From positions 2,537,001-2,601,000 of the forward strand of contig JADANN010000202.1 of assembly GCA_018806985.1 (NCBI GenBank): a stretch of 64,000 nucleotides of DNA. The letters run 5' to 3'. This stretch comes from Angiostrongylus vasorum. Lineage: Eukaryota > Nematoda > Chromadorea > Rhabditida > Metastrongylidae. Below the pieces are notes generated by a model. It saw only the letters and a list, made by a program, of their open reading frames with translations, was not told the origin of the DNA and searched no databases. Within the stretch, counting starts at the first letter, position 1. The number at the start of each line of letters is the position of its first letter. Of the stretch, positions 34,551 to 50,794 are shown in pieces. The translations under genes were made by a program, and so were the position numbers.

Positions 34551-35522
34551 TCTGAGTTTTTTGCTTGTTTTGTTCCCATGAACTCTGTCAGTGCATCATA
34601 AACTATCCTTATTTGCTGCCGATCAGCATAGAAAGTAAAAATGGGTGGGATCGGTCAAAATGTTATGAACTTCAAGATCCTCAACACCTACTAACGAAGC
34701 CCACTTTTTATAGAAGATTTGACGTGTTCATTAAGTTCCAAATCTAGTATGTCCTGTTTTAAACAATGACTGTATGGCGTAGAGTTAGGGACTAATTATT
34801 CAAGGATCATTTCAGGATCTTAACATTGCATTAGGATTTCATCCTCTGCTCCACCTTACAATAACCTTTCAAAGTTGGTTTTCTGGTTTTTTTTAATCCC
34901 AGATGTAGCATGGTGGGTTTTTTCCGACAAATTCTCGACCAGTCTGGGAATCAAGGACGTATAGTCGTGAAAGTTTTCTGAAAAGGTTTCTTCGAAAACG
35001 ATTGATTCGAAAAGTTTTGAAGCTGTATTGATATGATGCATAGTCTATAGCCTCGATGATGAAGGTGGGAGTAAGTATGGAGCAATTTTGTCTTGACATC
35101 CTGGAGCTCCCACTTCGTTGTCACATTAGCTTCAATTCAGAAGACATCCACTGCCAACCAATTTGACGACACTGAATCGGATCAATTCGAAACTTTATAA
35201 TTCCAGCACTATGGTACGGTGCACAGAACCTCTAGTGGTATAAAAATCACTTCAGAGTTTTCATTCACAGGTGAAAAAGCAAAAACTTAGCAACAAATAC
35301 ACTAGAAGATCATTAAGTGAAAAAAGAATGCTCCGTTCTACATTTTCTACTAATTATAGTACTTTTATGTTGACTTGCTTTAAACTTGGACAATTGTGAT
35401 GACAACGATTGGGGAATCTAGCGCTTTTTTTAGCACAAATTCGGCTTAAACCCGTGGGATCATTGTTTAAACGTTGCATTGACTACATGTCAGCTAACGA
35501 CGTTAACGAGCCGTAGATCGCT

Positions 35523-35700
35523 GATTCACCACCACACCATGCGGGTCCTTCGTTTCGCTTGTCTCTCAGCTCAGGTGAACGCGTTACTCCCCGGAAAGGA
35601 CAATAGCGCGTTCGTTCTCCTCCATAGGCACTTGCGGTCCAGAGTTTTGCAAATATCTCAGCTTCGTTGAAGTTAGATTTTGCCTTTCACTCAGCAAGCT
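35523..35700. mobile_element. head-to-head fold-back of SINE family C
   Basis: A reverse head (TTCACCACCACACCATGCGG ... CTCTCAGCTC) abuts a forward head and body (GTGAACGCGTTACTCCCCGG ... GCAAATATCTCAGCTTC). The junction is inside the 5' region, at a different point from the one at 26700. Confidence 0.75.
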
Positions 35701-35841
35701 TTTTGCCATAGCGGCGTTATCAGCAATAATCCTAAAACGGGTATGATTTGGGGAGCATAAATCGGCAGTGAACAAATTTACGTTGGTCTATTATTTCTCT
35801 ATTACGGCTGGCTAAAACAGGATGACAGAAATGCAAAGAAA

Positions 35842-36003
35842 AGGGTCACGATGGTGCAGTGGATAAAACCTGAGCCCCCCAGAAGAGTAATTGCGGGTTC
35901 GAAGCTCACCTGACATTCCGAGTTTTGCTGATATCCCAGTGTCATTGTGGTTGTATTTCATGTAATACCCTGTCATGAAAAAAATAGTAGGGTATAATAA
36001 AAA
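35842..36003 (+). mobile_element. SINE family C copy
   Basis: A + copy with a better tRNA-like head (ACGATGGTGCAGTGGATAAA, box B-like GGGTTCGAAGCTC). The body is GAGTTTTGCTGATATCCCAG and the tail GTAATACCCTGTCATGAAAA. Confidence 0.8.
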
Positions 36004-36128
36004 GCTTAAACATTGCGGCTCCATGACTTAATAAATTGTGGACCGCTTATCAGTCTTAATTCCAGCAGTGCGATTACTTTCGATTTCCTTCGGGCGCGAA
36101 AAAAACAATGTAGAGTTACAACGTCACC

Positions 36129-36288
36129 CTTTTACTTTCTGCCTGCTATAATTTTTCACAGCAGAGTATGATGTGAATTACAATCGCAATGATGCAATGA
36201 TGTTGAGATATTAGCAGAACTTGAACTCCGAGCCAGATTGAACCACGATCCAAGTTTTGCGAATATCTCAGCATCATTGTGAATGCAG
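36129..36288. mobile_element. fold-back SINE family C
   Basis: A reverse tail and body (TTTACTTTCTGCCTGCTATA, TGTTGAGATATTAGCAGAAC) followed by a forward body (AAGTTTTGCGAATATCTCAG, CATCATTGTGAATG). This is the fourth inverted dimer of this family in 10 kb. Confidence 0.7.
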
Positions 36289-37933
36289 GGTTATTTATGT
36301 AGCGAACCCCTACGGACTGCGTATATAATCTGGTGGACAGTATGCAAGGTATATCGTCGATGCTTGTGTTTTCGTTGTCAACTCATCATTTTTGAGTGGT
36401 GCATAGCTTTATTCCGCTTGAGCGGAACGTGGATCATTACACGGATGTTTTGAATGGTGTATGTTCATGAGACACCAAGAACCTTGCAGACAGAGAAGTT
36501 GTAGAGATCGAGGTTGAAAACCAAGTAGTTATTAACGAAGTTAAATTTACTAGATTAGACATTTTTTATTAGACTCCGATACTAAACCATATGCTTTCTG
36601 TTATCCTGCATAAATGTCTTTCTGAACAATTTCAACCGAAGTCTTCTTTATGAATTTTTCAACTTTCCTTGGAAGTTTGTCTTATGGTGTTTCCAAGCCA
36701 ATGCGTTAAACACTAGGACAAAAAATTCCCTTGCAAGCAATGCGAAAAGAACAGCGGATAATCTGCATCCTTCCGAAGGAGACAGATTAAATAATAGTTA
36801 AAATTGACAGGGGGAACTGGAAGGGATCGGATTTATTATGCGATTACAAATAGCAGATTCATTTTCAGTGTAAGGAACAAGGTAAAGAACAAGGAATGTC
36901 GTTGCACTACGTACGAACCACTTCTCCCTAGAGAAAATAGTTATAACCACCAACTTAACTCAGCACTTTACGTAGTCCTCGGATTAGTGAACAAAGCATC
37001 TGCAAGTAATAATGGGAGTGTATGAATGAAAGCTTCCACGGAGGAAGACCTACAAATATTGTAAATGGCCGTCGTCCTTCTACAAGGAATGTTCTGTTAG
37101 AAGTTAGTAATGATTGTAAGACTAGGACTTAACTAAACGATTTCCCCCTTCACTGTTTGGAGAATTCTTCTCTAGGCTGTGTAAAGATTAGAAAAAGCGA
37201 CGAAAGAACAGAATCTGCAAGAGCAAACTCAATAGACTTATCGAAAGTACTGTAAATTTCAGATTTGAGGAGAGAAAGATGAGAGATAACGCTGAATAGT
37301 GTTGATAGAATCATGAGCACCGATTAAATGCAAAGCTGAAACAAGAGCAGAACCATTTAACTTTAAACTAACAAGTCACTTACTCAGAAAGGAAATAGAT
37401 AGTTCGGCCTAGCGAGAAAGGATTCAACTTAACACTTTGAGGATATTGGTGTGCGTTGAATGCACCTTTGGTAATTAGGGAAAACTTATAGCGCTGATTT
37501 TTTTCCCAACAATAGAAGTGTGGTGCTTAATTGCAACATATCCACTTTTTCCTCTCATAGACTAGAATCTTTAGAAAAACAAGTGCAAAATATTGCACCG
37601 TTTTATGAAAAAGTTGCAATGAAGAGAAATTTGTGCTTGAAACCACTGCAGAATCCTTCCAGGAGGAGAAACCAGCGAATACCGTAGCTAGAGCGTTTTT
37701 GATGGTGTCTTTGTATCTCCTTTGTTCATTTCACCATATTTGTTTATACATAGGAAGACCTTCACGTGGATGTCCACAATGTAGGTGAACACATGGTATC
37801 TGAGCTGAAGGTGTAGGTGAACTTCCTGTGAACAGTGAGCACGCCGTGAATTCATGCAGCCAATAGAAAATGCATGCTTTTAAATTCTTTTTTTCTTGTT
37901 CCTTTCTTTGGGTGGAGAAGAAAGAGAAGAAAG
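36289..37933. other. unrecognised intergenic sequence
   Basis: About 1.6 kb without a supportable feature. Short frames only. Confidence 0.4.
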
Positions 37934-38305
37934 AGACGGATAACACGGTGGTAGTGATGTCCACCATCACGAGCATGGTGCTGGTTCGATTCCGCTCCGG
38001 GCAAACCGAGCCTCTCATCCCTCCGGAGTCGAGAAATTGGTGCCGGACTTGTCCTGGAAAAAAATCGCTCTCTGCAATCCATTTGGGAACGTTCCAGAAC
38101 AGCAATCTCACGACTTCAGGGAGAATCGACTGGACCAGCATTCCACGACATTCAAAAATAAAATGAAAATCCTCAAACAGCAACCGAAGCTACACGTAAA
38201 AGTTGAAAGACTTTAGTGGACAATGGATGTGAGGAAACGAATCGAATGTGAGAAGTGCTGGGATCCGCACACTAGACGTGAAGAAGGGTCGTATAAAATA
38301 AAGAC
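37934..38305 (+). mobile_element. SINE family D copy, nearly full length
   Basis: The best D copy. Head: GATAACACGGTGGTAGTGAT with box B-like GGTTCGATTCCGC. Core shared with A: ATCCCTCCGGAGTCGAGAAA, TTGGTGCCGGACTTGTCCTGG. D-specific body: GAGAATCGACTGGACCAGCA, CAATGGATGTGAGGAAACG. 3' end: GTGCTGGGATCCGCAC, then AAGAAGGGTCGTATAAAATAA. Length about 370 bp. Confidence 0.88.
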
Positions 38306-39020
38306 GAAAAAAAATTCCCTTTTTTGACAAAACAAACCCCCTTCTTACTTCCTGTCACGGTTCGTATTTTTCCACTGACTTTTTTGAAATATTAGGTCAT
38401 TTTTGCAAATGTCATGCGCAGAGAAATTCACTTTGATGGAAGTTGCACTTAGCAAAAGTCCTCAAGACGATAACAACTTCTGTTCTCTTAAAATGTTTTG
38501 TTCCATGCCATGTCGTTTTGAATGGCAATTAGAAAGGGCGTAGATCTTGAGAGAAGGAAAATTTTCTAGCGAAGAATGATCAGCTCAAAGGCGGTGCCAA
38601 ATGCCTAACCCATACCAAACGATGAAAACCTTTCAATGAATTATGAAGGAAGAATGGACAGTCAAGGAAAGAAACAAACGAAATTAAACCAATATTAATA
38701 GAGTGGGACAGTAACAATGTAATGCTGATCTCTGGCGAGATGCACTGTCAGCAGACGTTCGAATGTCCCAGATCTGCAGTGAAAACATATACAAATTTGC
38801 GAAACATCAATTCTGATGTGATTTATCGATTTGGGAGCGTATGAGAGCTCTCCTTTCATCGTAAAGTTTGCTTCGAGTTCTCAGTATTTCTGCAGAGAAT
38901 GGTTCTCGTGAAATATCCTTTATCTTTTAACATCTGTTGGATTAATCATATATTTGCCTTTATTATTTTTTGCCATCTAACCTACTGTATCACGAATTAC
39001 TTGGAACAACGTTCGCGTGC
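38306..39020. other. unrecognised intergenic sequence
   Basis: AT-rich sequence without recognised features. Confidence 0.4.
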
Positions 39021-39030
39021 TCGCCTTACA

Positions 39031-39240
39031 TTAATACTCCTTCTGAATCAACGGGCACGATATCGGGCACGGCAACATTGCTTGGAGAGCTGACACGGCG
39101 ACCTTCGCCATTCGCTTGGGTGTAGTCACGCCTCCTATCGGTGCCACTTGCCTTCTGACGACGCGTGCGGATCGCTGTCGCTTTGCTTCACTCTTCGCTT
39201 CGTCATCACTAAGTTCTTCCGCTTTATATTCTCCTTTCAC
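39031..39240 (-). CDS. candidate exon, unrecognised basic hydrophilic protein
   Basis: A locally GC-rich segment with two overlapping open minus frames. One (39240-39031) begins KGEYKAEELSDDEAKSEAKR. The other is open from about 39187 and ends DIVPVDSEGVL just before a donor-like GTAAGG at 39029. Both are rich in charged residues, as real nuclear proteins often are. No TTTCAG acceptor precedes them, and I recognise no family. It may be an exon whose acceptor I misplace, or a frameshifted relic. Confidence 0.25.
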   Translation of the reverse strand: MKGEYKAEELSDDEAKSEAKRQRSARVVRRQVAPIGGVTTPKRMAKVAVSALQAMLPCPISCPLIQKEY

Positions 39241-40049
39241 AACCTATTCAATTTCCTTAGTTCGGAACAATGTCAGATAAAGCCTGTTGTTCTTGCATCA
39301 TAATCATATTAAAGTTATCTCAACTGTAATCACTACGTGTTGCTAATGTAGCGATTGTCTCAAATAATTAATTGTTCATGAGTACTCTACCCTGTCCAAT
39401 CCTCTTTATCATTCCTAAAACAACGCCTTCATCGCTCTCACATTCATTCACTGTGAACGCATGATTAATTACAATGATGCAATTCTACTAATACTATTAC
39501 ATGAACAGTATTCTCTCATTATATCCTATGCATTCATAAACCTGCTACGTAATGTTCTACACCATTGTGAGTGCAATTTGTCAGCTGTATTAGTACTGCT
39601 CACTGAACTACTTTACTTGCAATTTGCTGTACGTACATGTCTAATCCCACTGCACTGGCGTGTAAATATTATGTGTATGGACGGTTTAATTACCAAACTT
39701 TCGGCCTTAGCAAATCGATACAAATCGAGAGGGTCTGCTTCTTCTTCATTAAAATTTCTGCTTATCGAAACGTTCTGCCTTCACTGGAAGGTGATCAATC
39801 TGATTTTAGTCTATTTAAGACCTTAATTTTCCATAGGTTTCAATTTTATTTATATCACCTGAGTACACTGATTGTGCGGCTCACAGCAGCACTTCCTTCA
39901 CTTGTTTTGTTGTTTGGCATCCGTAACTGTTGTTTGCAAACCTTTATGAATCCTCGTTTGCGACCGCTAGATACTAGAGGACTGTCATCTTTGTGAATGT
40001 CGTTGAATACTGACCGAATTAACTCTTCTTAGAATCCTAGTAGCTGTGC
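39241..40049. other. unrecognised intergenic sequence
   Basis: AT-rich. Two overlapping + frames of about 120 codons (39461-39826, 39637-39996) have no recognisable domain or splice context. Confidence 0.35.
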
Positions 40050-40215
40050 TACAGCGTTTCCAGGTCGCCCACGCGGGTGGTGGCCGACCGTTTTGGGTCT
40101 TAGAGCCCTTTGTACAGACGGTCCTGGTACAAATTTGCCGAACCGGTAGACACAGCTGCGTGAGTGGCTTGGTAGAGTCCCAGCATAAGATTACTCACAG
40201 GGTCTCTAAAAGATT
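40050..40215 (-). repeat. possible SINE-like element with the A/D core
   Basis: CTGGTACAAATTTGCCGAAC resembles the reverse of the core shared by families A and D, followed by TGGCTTGGTAGAGTCCCAGC. The flanks are GC-rich (GCCCACGCGGGTGGTGGCCG) and belong to no family I can name. Confidence 0.3.
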
Positions 40216-41914
40216 CGTTTCCTGAGCCAGGGTGTTTATGATCAAGACGAGAGATCGACAGCGCTCTTCTATCCGTTGTGGGCTATATACCCATTTATTG
40301 AGGTGACGGTGACATGACAGCTGCTTCCGTTCACCAGAATATCAACGATAACGCACGAAAAACTGGAAATGCTCTCATGAGCGCGTATTGGTGTAATCGG
40401 CAAGAATCCATGTAGGGGACAAGGCTTTTTTTCAGCACAAGAGCTTCTTTTGATTGTAACTCCTGAACAGCTATGAATAATGGTGGAGAAGACTCTGTTC
40501 ATTTCAAGACTGCAGTAGTTTTGACCTCAGTCTCTTGATTATGAGGCGATATTTTTCAGAGTTCTCGAAACCAGACTGTGTTGCGTCTAGATAGCTTCGC
40601 TTTTATGAGTCGACTTTTCCATACGTTTTATGGTAATTGTGAAACAATCTTGAGAGAGCAGTTACTTGTAACAAAGTGAATGTTTTTTTACACGGGTACC
40701 CAGATACCCAAGTTTTACTGAAAAACTTATGAGCAAAGGTGTTATTGTCCAAACACACTAGTCTGAAATTCAGCTCAGCCAACTCGTCCAACTGCGCATA
40801 GTTTTCCTCATCACTAGGTGTTCATTCCATTTCATTCCATTCATTCATTGCTCATATGCTTTATTCTTTTTTCTTTATTTCTACTCTATTCTTTACTTTT
40901 TTGCTATTTTAATGTCTTTTATTTCGTTCCTCATAGTATATGAGTAATCTGTTTCTCTTTCCTTACTGGCTGTTGCTAATTTCATTCCAGATATTGAGGA
41001 CCTTGGGAGTTCTATTTTTTGATATATAAGTGTAAGAGATTTAGAAACCTTGCTTACTGGTCGCTGAACTATGTAGTAGTCTATATGAGATTTAAACGAA
41101 TCAGTCAGTGGGAAGGAGGGAGTGCATGGCTGTGGGCGTGGGGAGGCTTCGTTCTTCCCTACTGATATCGTCCATCTACGTGCCCTTCGATTCATTTACA
41201 AGTTTCCCAGAATTTTTTTTTCCTTTTCAGTGTTTCTCCTTGCTTAATGCTATAATGTTTAAGGGATTCACTTCCGTTTTTCTTTGAACTTAAATTTGAT
41301 TTACTTTAAAACAAAAACCGTGGTCGTAAAGGTTTCGTTTTGTTTTTTTTTATGTGGGGTGATCTTAGGTTATCTTTATGTTGAGCTTTGGATGCTTTAA
41401 AAAAGGTCTATGTTTTTTTGATAATGAATATTTAAGTATGCATAGTTTTGTTTCATTCATTGACGTTACGTAAATACGACTATGCGTTTCAATATTAGGA
41501 AGAATTTTTCAATGAAAATCTAGCACGTAATCCATTCTTTCTGATGTAGATTAAAGGGTTTCTGAAAAAAAACCACAGGTGACAAAGTAAAGAGATCCTT
41601 CGGATTGGTTTTTGTAAGCGGAAATTGTTTGTGTCATATCTGAGCGATCACAGCTTTTCCAGAGTTGTTGTAGTCGAATATCGACATAGAAGATTTTTCA
41701 GAAAAAGAAGAAGGAACTGCCGTCCAGCATACATACAACCGATAGTCCCGGTTCCACTAAAACTGATAGAATTTGTTCCTCTCCACGGTTGCACGATTTT
41801 CAAGCCTTCCAAAACAACTCAACAGATGCCATCAATCTCAAGAGATTCTTCGTGCACTGTTCTAGTACACTCGATTCGACTCGGTACCACTAAGAAGATT
41901 CCGCAGACTAAAAG
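40216..41914. other. unrecognised intergenic sequence
   Basis: No supportable gene. A TTCATTCCAT low-complexity stretch lies at about 40820-40850. Confidence 0.4.
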
Positions 41915-42198
41915 AAATAAAGGATAAAGCTCTCGGCGTTGGTCAAACCCTCGGGGGATGTGCCATGTATTCGACTTCATTAAGCATAGTTTGGAAATGA
42001 TTGGATGCATATCTGGCCATTTATAGCGACTCGCGGTGACCTGCCGATGTATCCATCCAGTTCTACCTTCCTCCCAGACAATTCTGGTACCAATTTGCCT
42101 AGCCCGGAGAGATGGAAGTCTTGGTGGGCCATAGGCGCGAGGATCGATTCCACGTTTGTGTTGCAGGCCGCCTCCGACCACTGCACCACACTACCCTT
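41915..42198 (-). mobile_element. SINE family A copy
   Basis: AAATAAAGGATAAAGCTCTC tail, GGCGTTGGTCAAACCCTCGG, core TCTGGTACCAATTTGCC, and tRNA head in reverse (CGATTCCACGTTTGTGTTGC, CCACTGCACCACAC). Confidence 0.9.
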
Positions 42199-43299
42199 TT
42201 CTGCATACTAGATTATAGCATAAGTACTGTGGACACTCGATTCGAATCAGTTCTGCATTAAAGGAAGCAATGGCAACGAAACTTTATCATCTGTGATGTT
42301 CTAAAAACAACATCATGTGGGCCGCTCAGTAAGTCCGAATATTTCATCAAAGTGTAAATTGTTGGGAAAGCGGTTATCTACCGAATAATGACAGAAAACC
42401 CAAACTCAGTGTATTACTAATAACGGTCTAACTACACTTCTGGAAGAAGACATGGATTGAGCAAGTCGCCTTTGTACTGACAACAGATACCATTACATAT
42501 CATTGGCTGTCATCACATAACAGCGACCCCGTCCGTGGTTACGTTTTGCTAAAACATACTTCATCGTTTATGTGGCTTTTCTTAGAAATATCGCTCATTT
42601 CAATGTTAATGTGCTTTCCTTTCTTTAACCTATAAAGGCGATTAAAATGCATAAGAGTGCTATCACCAATGCATACGAATAGAATAAACAAAATAGTGTG
42701 TGTGAAGTAGAGTTTAGAATAATTTTCATTAACCATGTTTTAATAGGCCACCGTATCCCTTATAAAAGTAGGTTCACGTGAGCTTTCATAGAGGTTTCTG
42801 TCAATGCATTTTTTACAACACTATTTTTTACACGAAACACGAATTCTCCCGCCCCTCGAATATCGAAGCGATACACCTTTTCTTATAGAGCAAACGGTTG
42901 CAAAGATTGCACCAGCAGGAGGATGATGATTTTGTAAATCCTCATAGCAAACGATCAAACGAGGGATCATCTGCACGATAAAGACACCTTGTTCTTTAAG
43001 CACCATAAAGCACCCATTTATGCTTATGTTATTCTGCTAATTGTTAGTAACTAGCCATAGAGGTTCTGATGAAAAGCCATCGTTAAGCAACAGACTGGTT
43101 CTTTTTTTATTTCCATGGTATTTCTTTTCATATGTGTTAGTCTAATGAAGGCGATAAAAAGAAGAGATGCAGGTAAAAATGGCGGAAGGGGTGTTTTCCT
43201 CTAACGGCATTTATTATTCGCGTTAAAACTCTATACGTCTCCTGAATACAATGGTTACTGAATGGTTTCTCAATACTGGGAAAATGTTGTAATTTATAA
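42199..43299. other. unrecognised intergenic sequence
   Basis: AT-rich; only short frames and no repeat family recognised. Confidence 0.4.
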
Positions 43300-43453
43300 T
43301 ATTGATATAACCACAATGATGTTGAGGTTTTTGCAAAGCTTCCCACAGCAGGTGTGTGCTGTGGAGAACGAATGCGCTATTACCCGTTCCGTGGGCAAAC
43401 GCGTTCAACACCACACCATGCCGGTCCTTCGCTTCGCCTATCTCTCAGCTAAT
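43300..43453 (-). mobile_element. SINE family C copy
   Basis: AACCACAATGATGTTGAGG, ACAGCAGGTGTGTGCTGTGG, GCTATTACCCGTTCCGTGGG and CACCACACCATGCCGGTCC, ending CTCTCAGCTAATT. 41 bp later a family E copy begins. Confidence 0.85.
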
Positions 43454-43493
43454 TCTATCGGTCAATGCCATCAACAATGAAAAGTGATATAGC

Positions 43494-43866
43494 TCCTAAG
43501 GGTTTGCCACCTCATTGTGTCTGGGAGATGTTCATGGGTGTCAGGCTGCCATCTACAACAGGGGATTCGTCCACCGGGCAGGGTCTCCCAACCTGAGAAG
43601 GAGTTCGACGTTTCCATTTGGAAGCCCACCTAAGAGTATACCAATACCAGGGATCAGTCACCGTCCTGGTACCAAACTAGTCGCATGGTGGCAAATTTCT
43701 GTCTGATCCACAAGGACTGCGACTGCCTGTGGTAGTGAAGACCTGGAGCAGACTTTGGCCTGGCCGGGAGCCCAGGGAGCCACAATGGCTTAAGCAGCAA
43801 GTCTCCGAAAAGTAGTGATTATGCTGGGGCCCGTGCAACCAGTGAAAACGGGTCATCCAAGTATCC
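43494..43866 (+). mobile_element. family E element
   Basis: GGTTTGCCACCTCATTGTGT at the 5' end, GGGGATTCGTCCACCGGGCA, CAGACTTTGGCCTGGCCGGG, GATTATGCTGGGGCCCGTGC and tail ATCCAAGTATCCACG, in which the heptamer array has decayed. Confidence 0.85.
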
Positions 43867-48663
<4,797 letters not shown>

Positions 48664-48772
48664 TCAAATGATGGATCATATGGAGGCTTCTCTTGTGCCA
48701 AAATTCTATTCGGCGGCAATTAGAAGAGAAGCTTCTGCCCTCATGCGATTAGGAAAAGCAAGTCGCGTATGA
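48664..48772 (+). CDS. candidate terminal exon of an unknown gene
   Basis: A T-rich acceptor (TTTTGTTTTTTGTAG) is followed by 35 open codons, including MMDHMEASLVPKFYSAAIRR and MRLGKASRV, then TGA. Composition and acceptor quality look like a real last exon in phase 1, but I cannot identify an upstream exon or a protein family. Confidence 0.3.
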
Positions 48773-49135
48773 AAACAACATTCTGCTGGCTATCTCCTCT
48801 CGGCATTACTGTCTGTTTGTCAAAGGACGTTGAAACTTTGTCAATTGTCTTGAAAATTTCGTTGTTGTGTTAAGATTCTGTCAAGCAGCCTTTCAGGATT
48901 CGGAGCAATAATACGCAAACTCTTTTGATACTGGAATCAAGCAGTTTAAAACCATAATATTAGCAGGATAGTCAGGAAATGAAGTTAAAATTGTACATAC
49001 AGAAAACTACAAAGTAAATTGCTTCAGTGGGTAGAAGCGATATACACAGAAATTTGCACTAATAGTGATGTAGGTCATCATACAAGTAGTGTATGAGGGC
49101 ATGAAAATAGAAATAGAGATATTATAACATGTAAC
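48773..49135. other. unrecognised sequence
   Basis: No feature seen. Confidence 0.4.
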
Positions 49136-49430
49136 AATAAAGGATAAAGGATAAAGCTCTCGGCGTTGATAATCCCTGAGGGATGTGCCATGCATTCGGC
49201 TTCATTAAGTATCTTTGGAAGTGATTGAATGCATAACTGGCCTTTACAATGATTCGCGGTGGACTGCCGATCTATCGAGCCAGTGCTGCTATCCTTCCAG
49301 ACAAGTCTGGTATCAATTTTGCCGATCCGGGAGGGATGGAAGGCTTGGTGGGCCATGGGCGCGGCAATCGATTCTGCGTGTGCGTGTCGCAGCGGCGCTG
49401 CTCCAACCACTGCGCCACACACGCCCTACC
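49136..49430 (-). mobile_element. SINE family A copy
   Basis: Two GGATAAA units, GGCGTTGATAATCCCTGAGG, core GTCTGGTATCAATTTTGCCG, and tRNA head in reverse ending CCACTGCGCCACACACGCCC. There is a small GCGTGT insertion between the two Pol III boxes. Confidence 0.9.
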
Positions 49431-50146
49431 TGCAACAATATTAATATAGTGCGACTGCACTAGCTTTACGAGTTTAACACATGTACAAACGGCGTAAGTA
49501 TTGACGTCATCAGTGTGCACGACTGATACAGTCTGATAGCCTGATAGCATTAACGAGGAAGAAGATTCTACGGAGTGACAAGGAGTTGAACAGGATAATT
49601 CACATACCGAGTCGGCTCCCAGAGACAGTGACACCGAAGAAGAATTTATTGGAAATAACTCAAAAGATATCTCTGTGAAGAAGCAAATCTTGGAATGTTT
49701 ACAATCACAGCGTTCTCTTTTCAATTCGGCTAAAAAACCTAAGAGCTGAAAGGCCCTAGAAATGTTTTTATGTTAGAAATTGTATAGGTCTACATAAGTG
49801 TTCTGCTACCGTTCTAGTACAAGTTCTTTCTAGCTGACAGTTCATCTTACCTATTGCATTTTCACTTACAGTTCATCTGTTATTTATTCGAATACCATGA
49901 TAAGCAACAGTGAGCATTGCAGCATATGAAGAAAGTGAGGTCTCAGGCAGACAATGTGCTACACAATTCGAAGAACCAACTTCCGATTAAACTCGGTATT
50001 AACTTCTGCTCTCTTACGAGCTTTCCATTCTTCAGGTTATACGAGGCTGTTAATATCCACTTCTACTTTTCGTGGTTAACTTCAGGACGAATTTGCCTTT
50101 TTCAAAGCCAATAGATATTGGTGTGTAGCCGCAAAAAGAATAACAC
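49431..50146. other. unrecognised sequence between two SINEs
   Basis: No gene recognised. The minus-strand frame reaching into the SINE at 49272-49724 has protein-like stretches but no domain or splice support. Confidence 0.35.
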
Positions 50147-50423
50147 TAGGGTAAAGCGCTTGGCACTCCCTCAGGGGATGCGCCACGTATTCGATTCCAC
50201 CAAGCGTCGCTAAAAGTGATTGAATCCGTAGTTGGCCTGTATAATGACATAAGATTGCCTGCCGATGTATTAAGGCAGCATTTTTTTACCCTCCCAGATA
50301 AGTCTGGTCTCAATTTATCGACTCTAAGGGATGGAAGAATTGGTGAGCCCACGGCGTGGGATCGAAAGATGGATCAATCGTGTACTTTAGAAAGCCCTTA
50401 ACCACTGCGCTACACGTCCCCTT
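50147..50423 (-). mobile_element. SINE family A copy, diverged
   Basis: GGGTAAAGCGCTTGGCACTC, core AAGTCTGGTCTCAATTTATC and head CCACTGCGCTACACGTCCCC, all in reverse and all with many substitutions. Confidence 0.8.
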
Positions 50424-50794
50424 AATATATAGCTATATCTTCTTTACTCAGTGAATATTCTTTAGTGTTCTGTTGTTCGTACGAGGGTAGGTAACAAACG
50501 GATGGTTTCAGCATTTAAAGACGAAAATAGTGAGTAACCCTTAACAGATATTTGGTTTGTTTTATAAATTGGGTTTTTATCAGAACTGCAGAATAAAAAG
50601 TTCGTCAAAACTTTAATTGCTCACAAAGCAGAGTTTTCAACTCTTAAAGAATTTTCCAAAGAAATCTTTCCTGTTTTTGCGAGCTTTGCGCTTTCGTTTA
50701 TGAATAGCTCCACTGATAGAATGCTCAGAAGTTAATGGACCTCTGTAAGAAATTGACCAGCACATTGTTATGAGTGAACAATAATTTATGTAGT

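Noticed and set aside
35842..35915. Possible tRNA gene (ACGATGGTGCAGTGG, GGGTTCGAAGCTC)
   Set aside because: It is the head of a family C SINE; the body and tail match other copies and the acceptor stem does not close.
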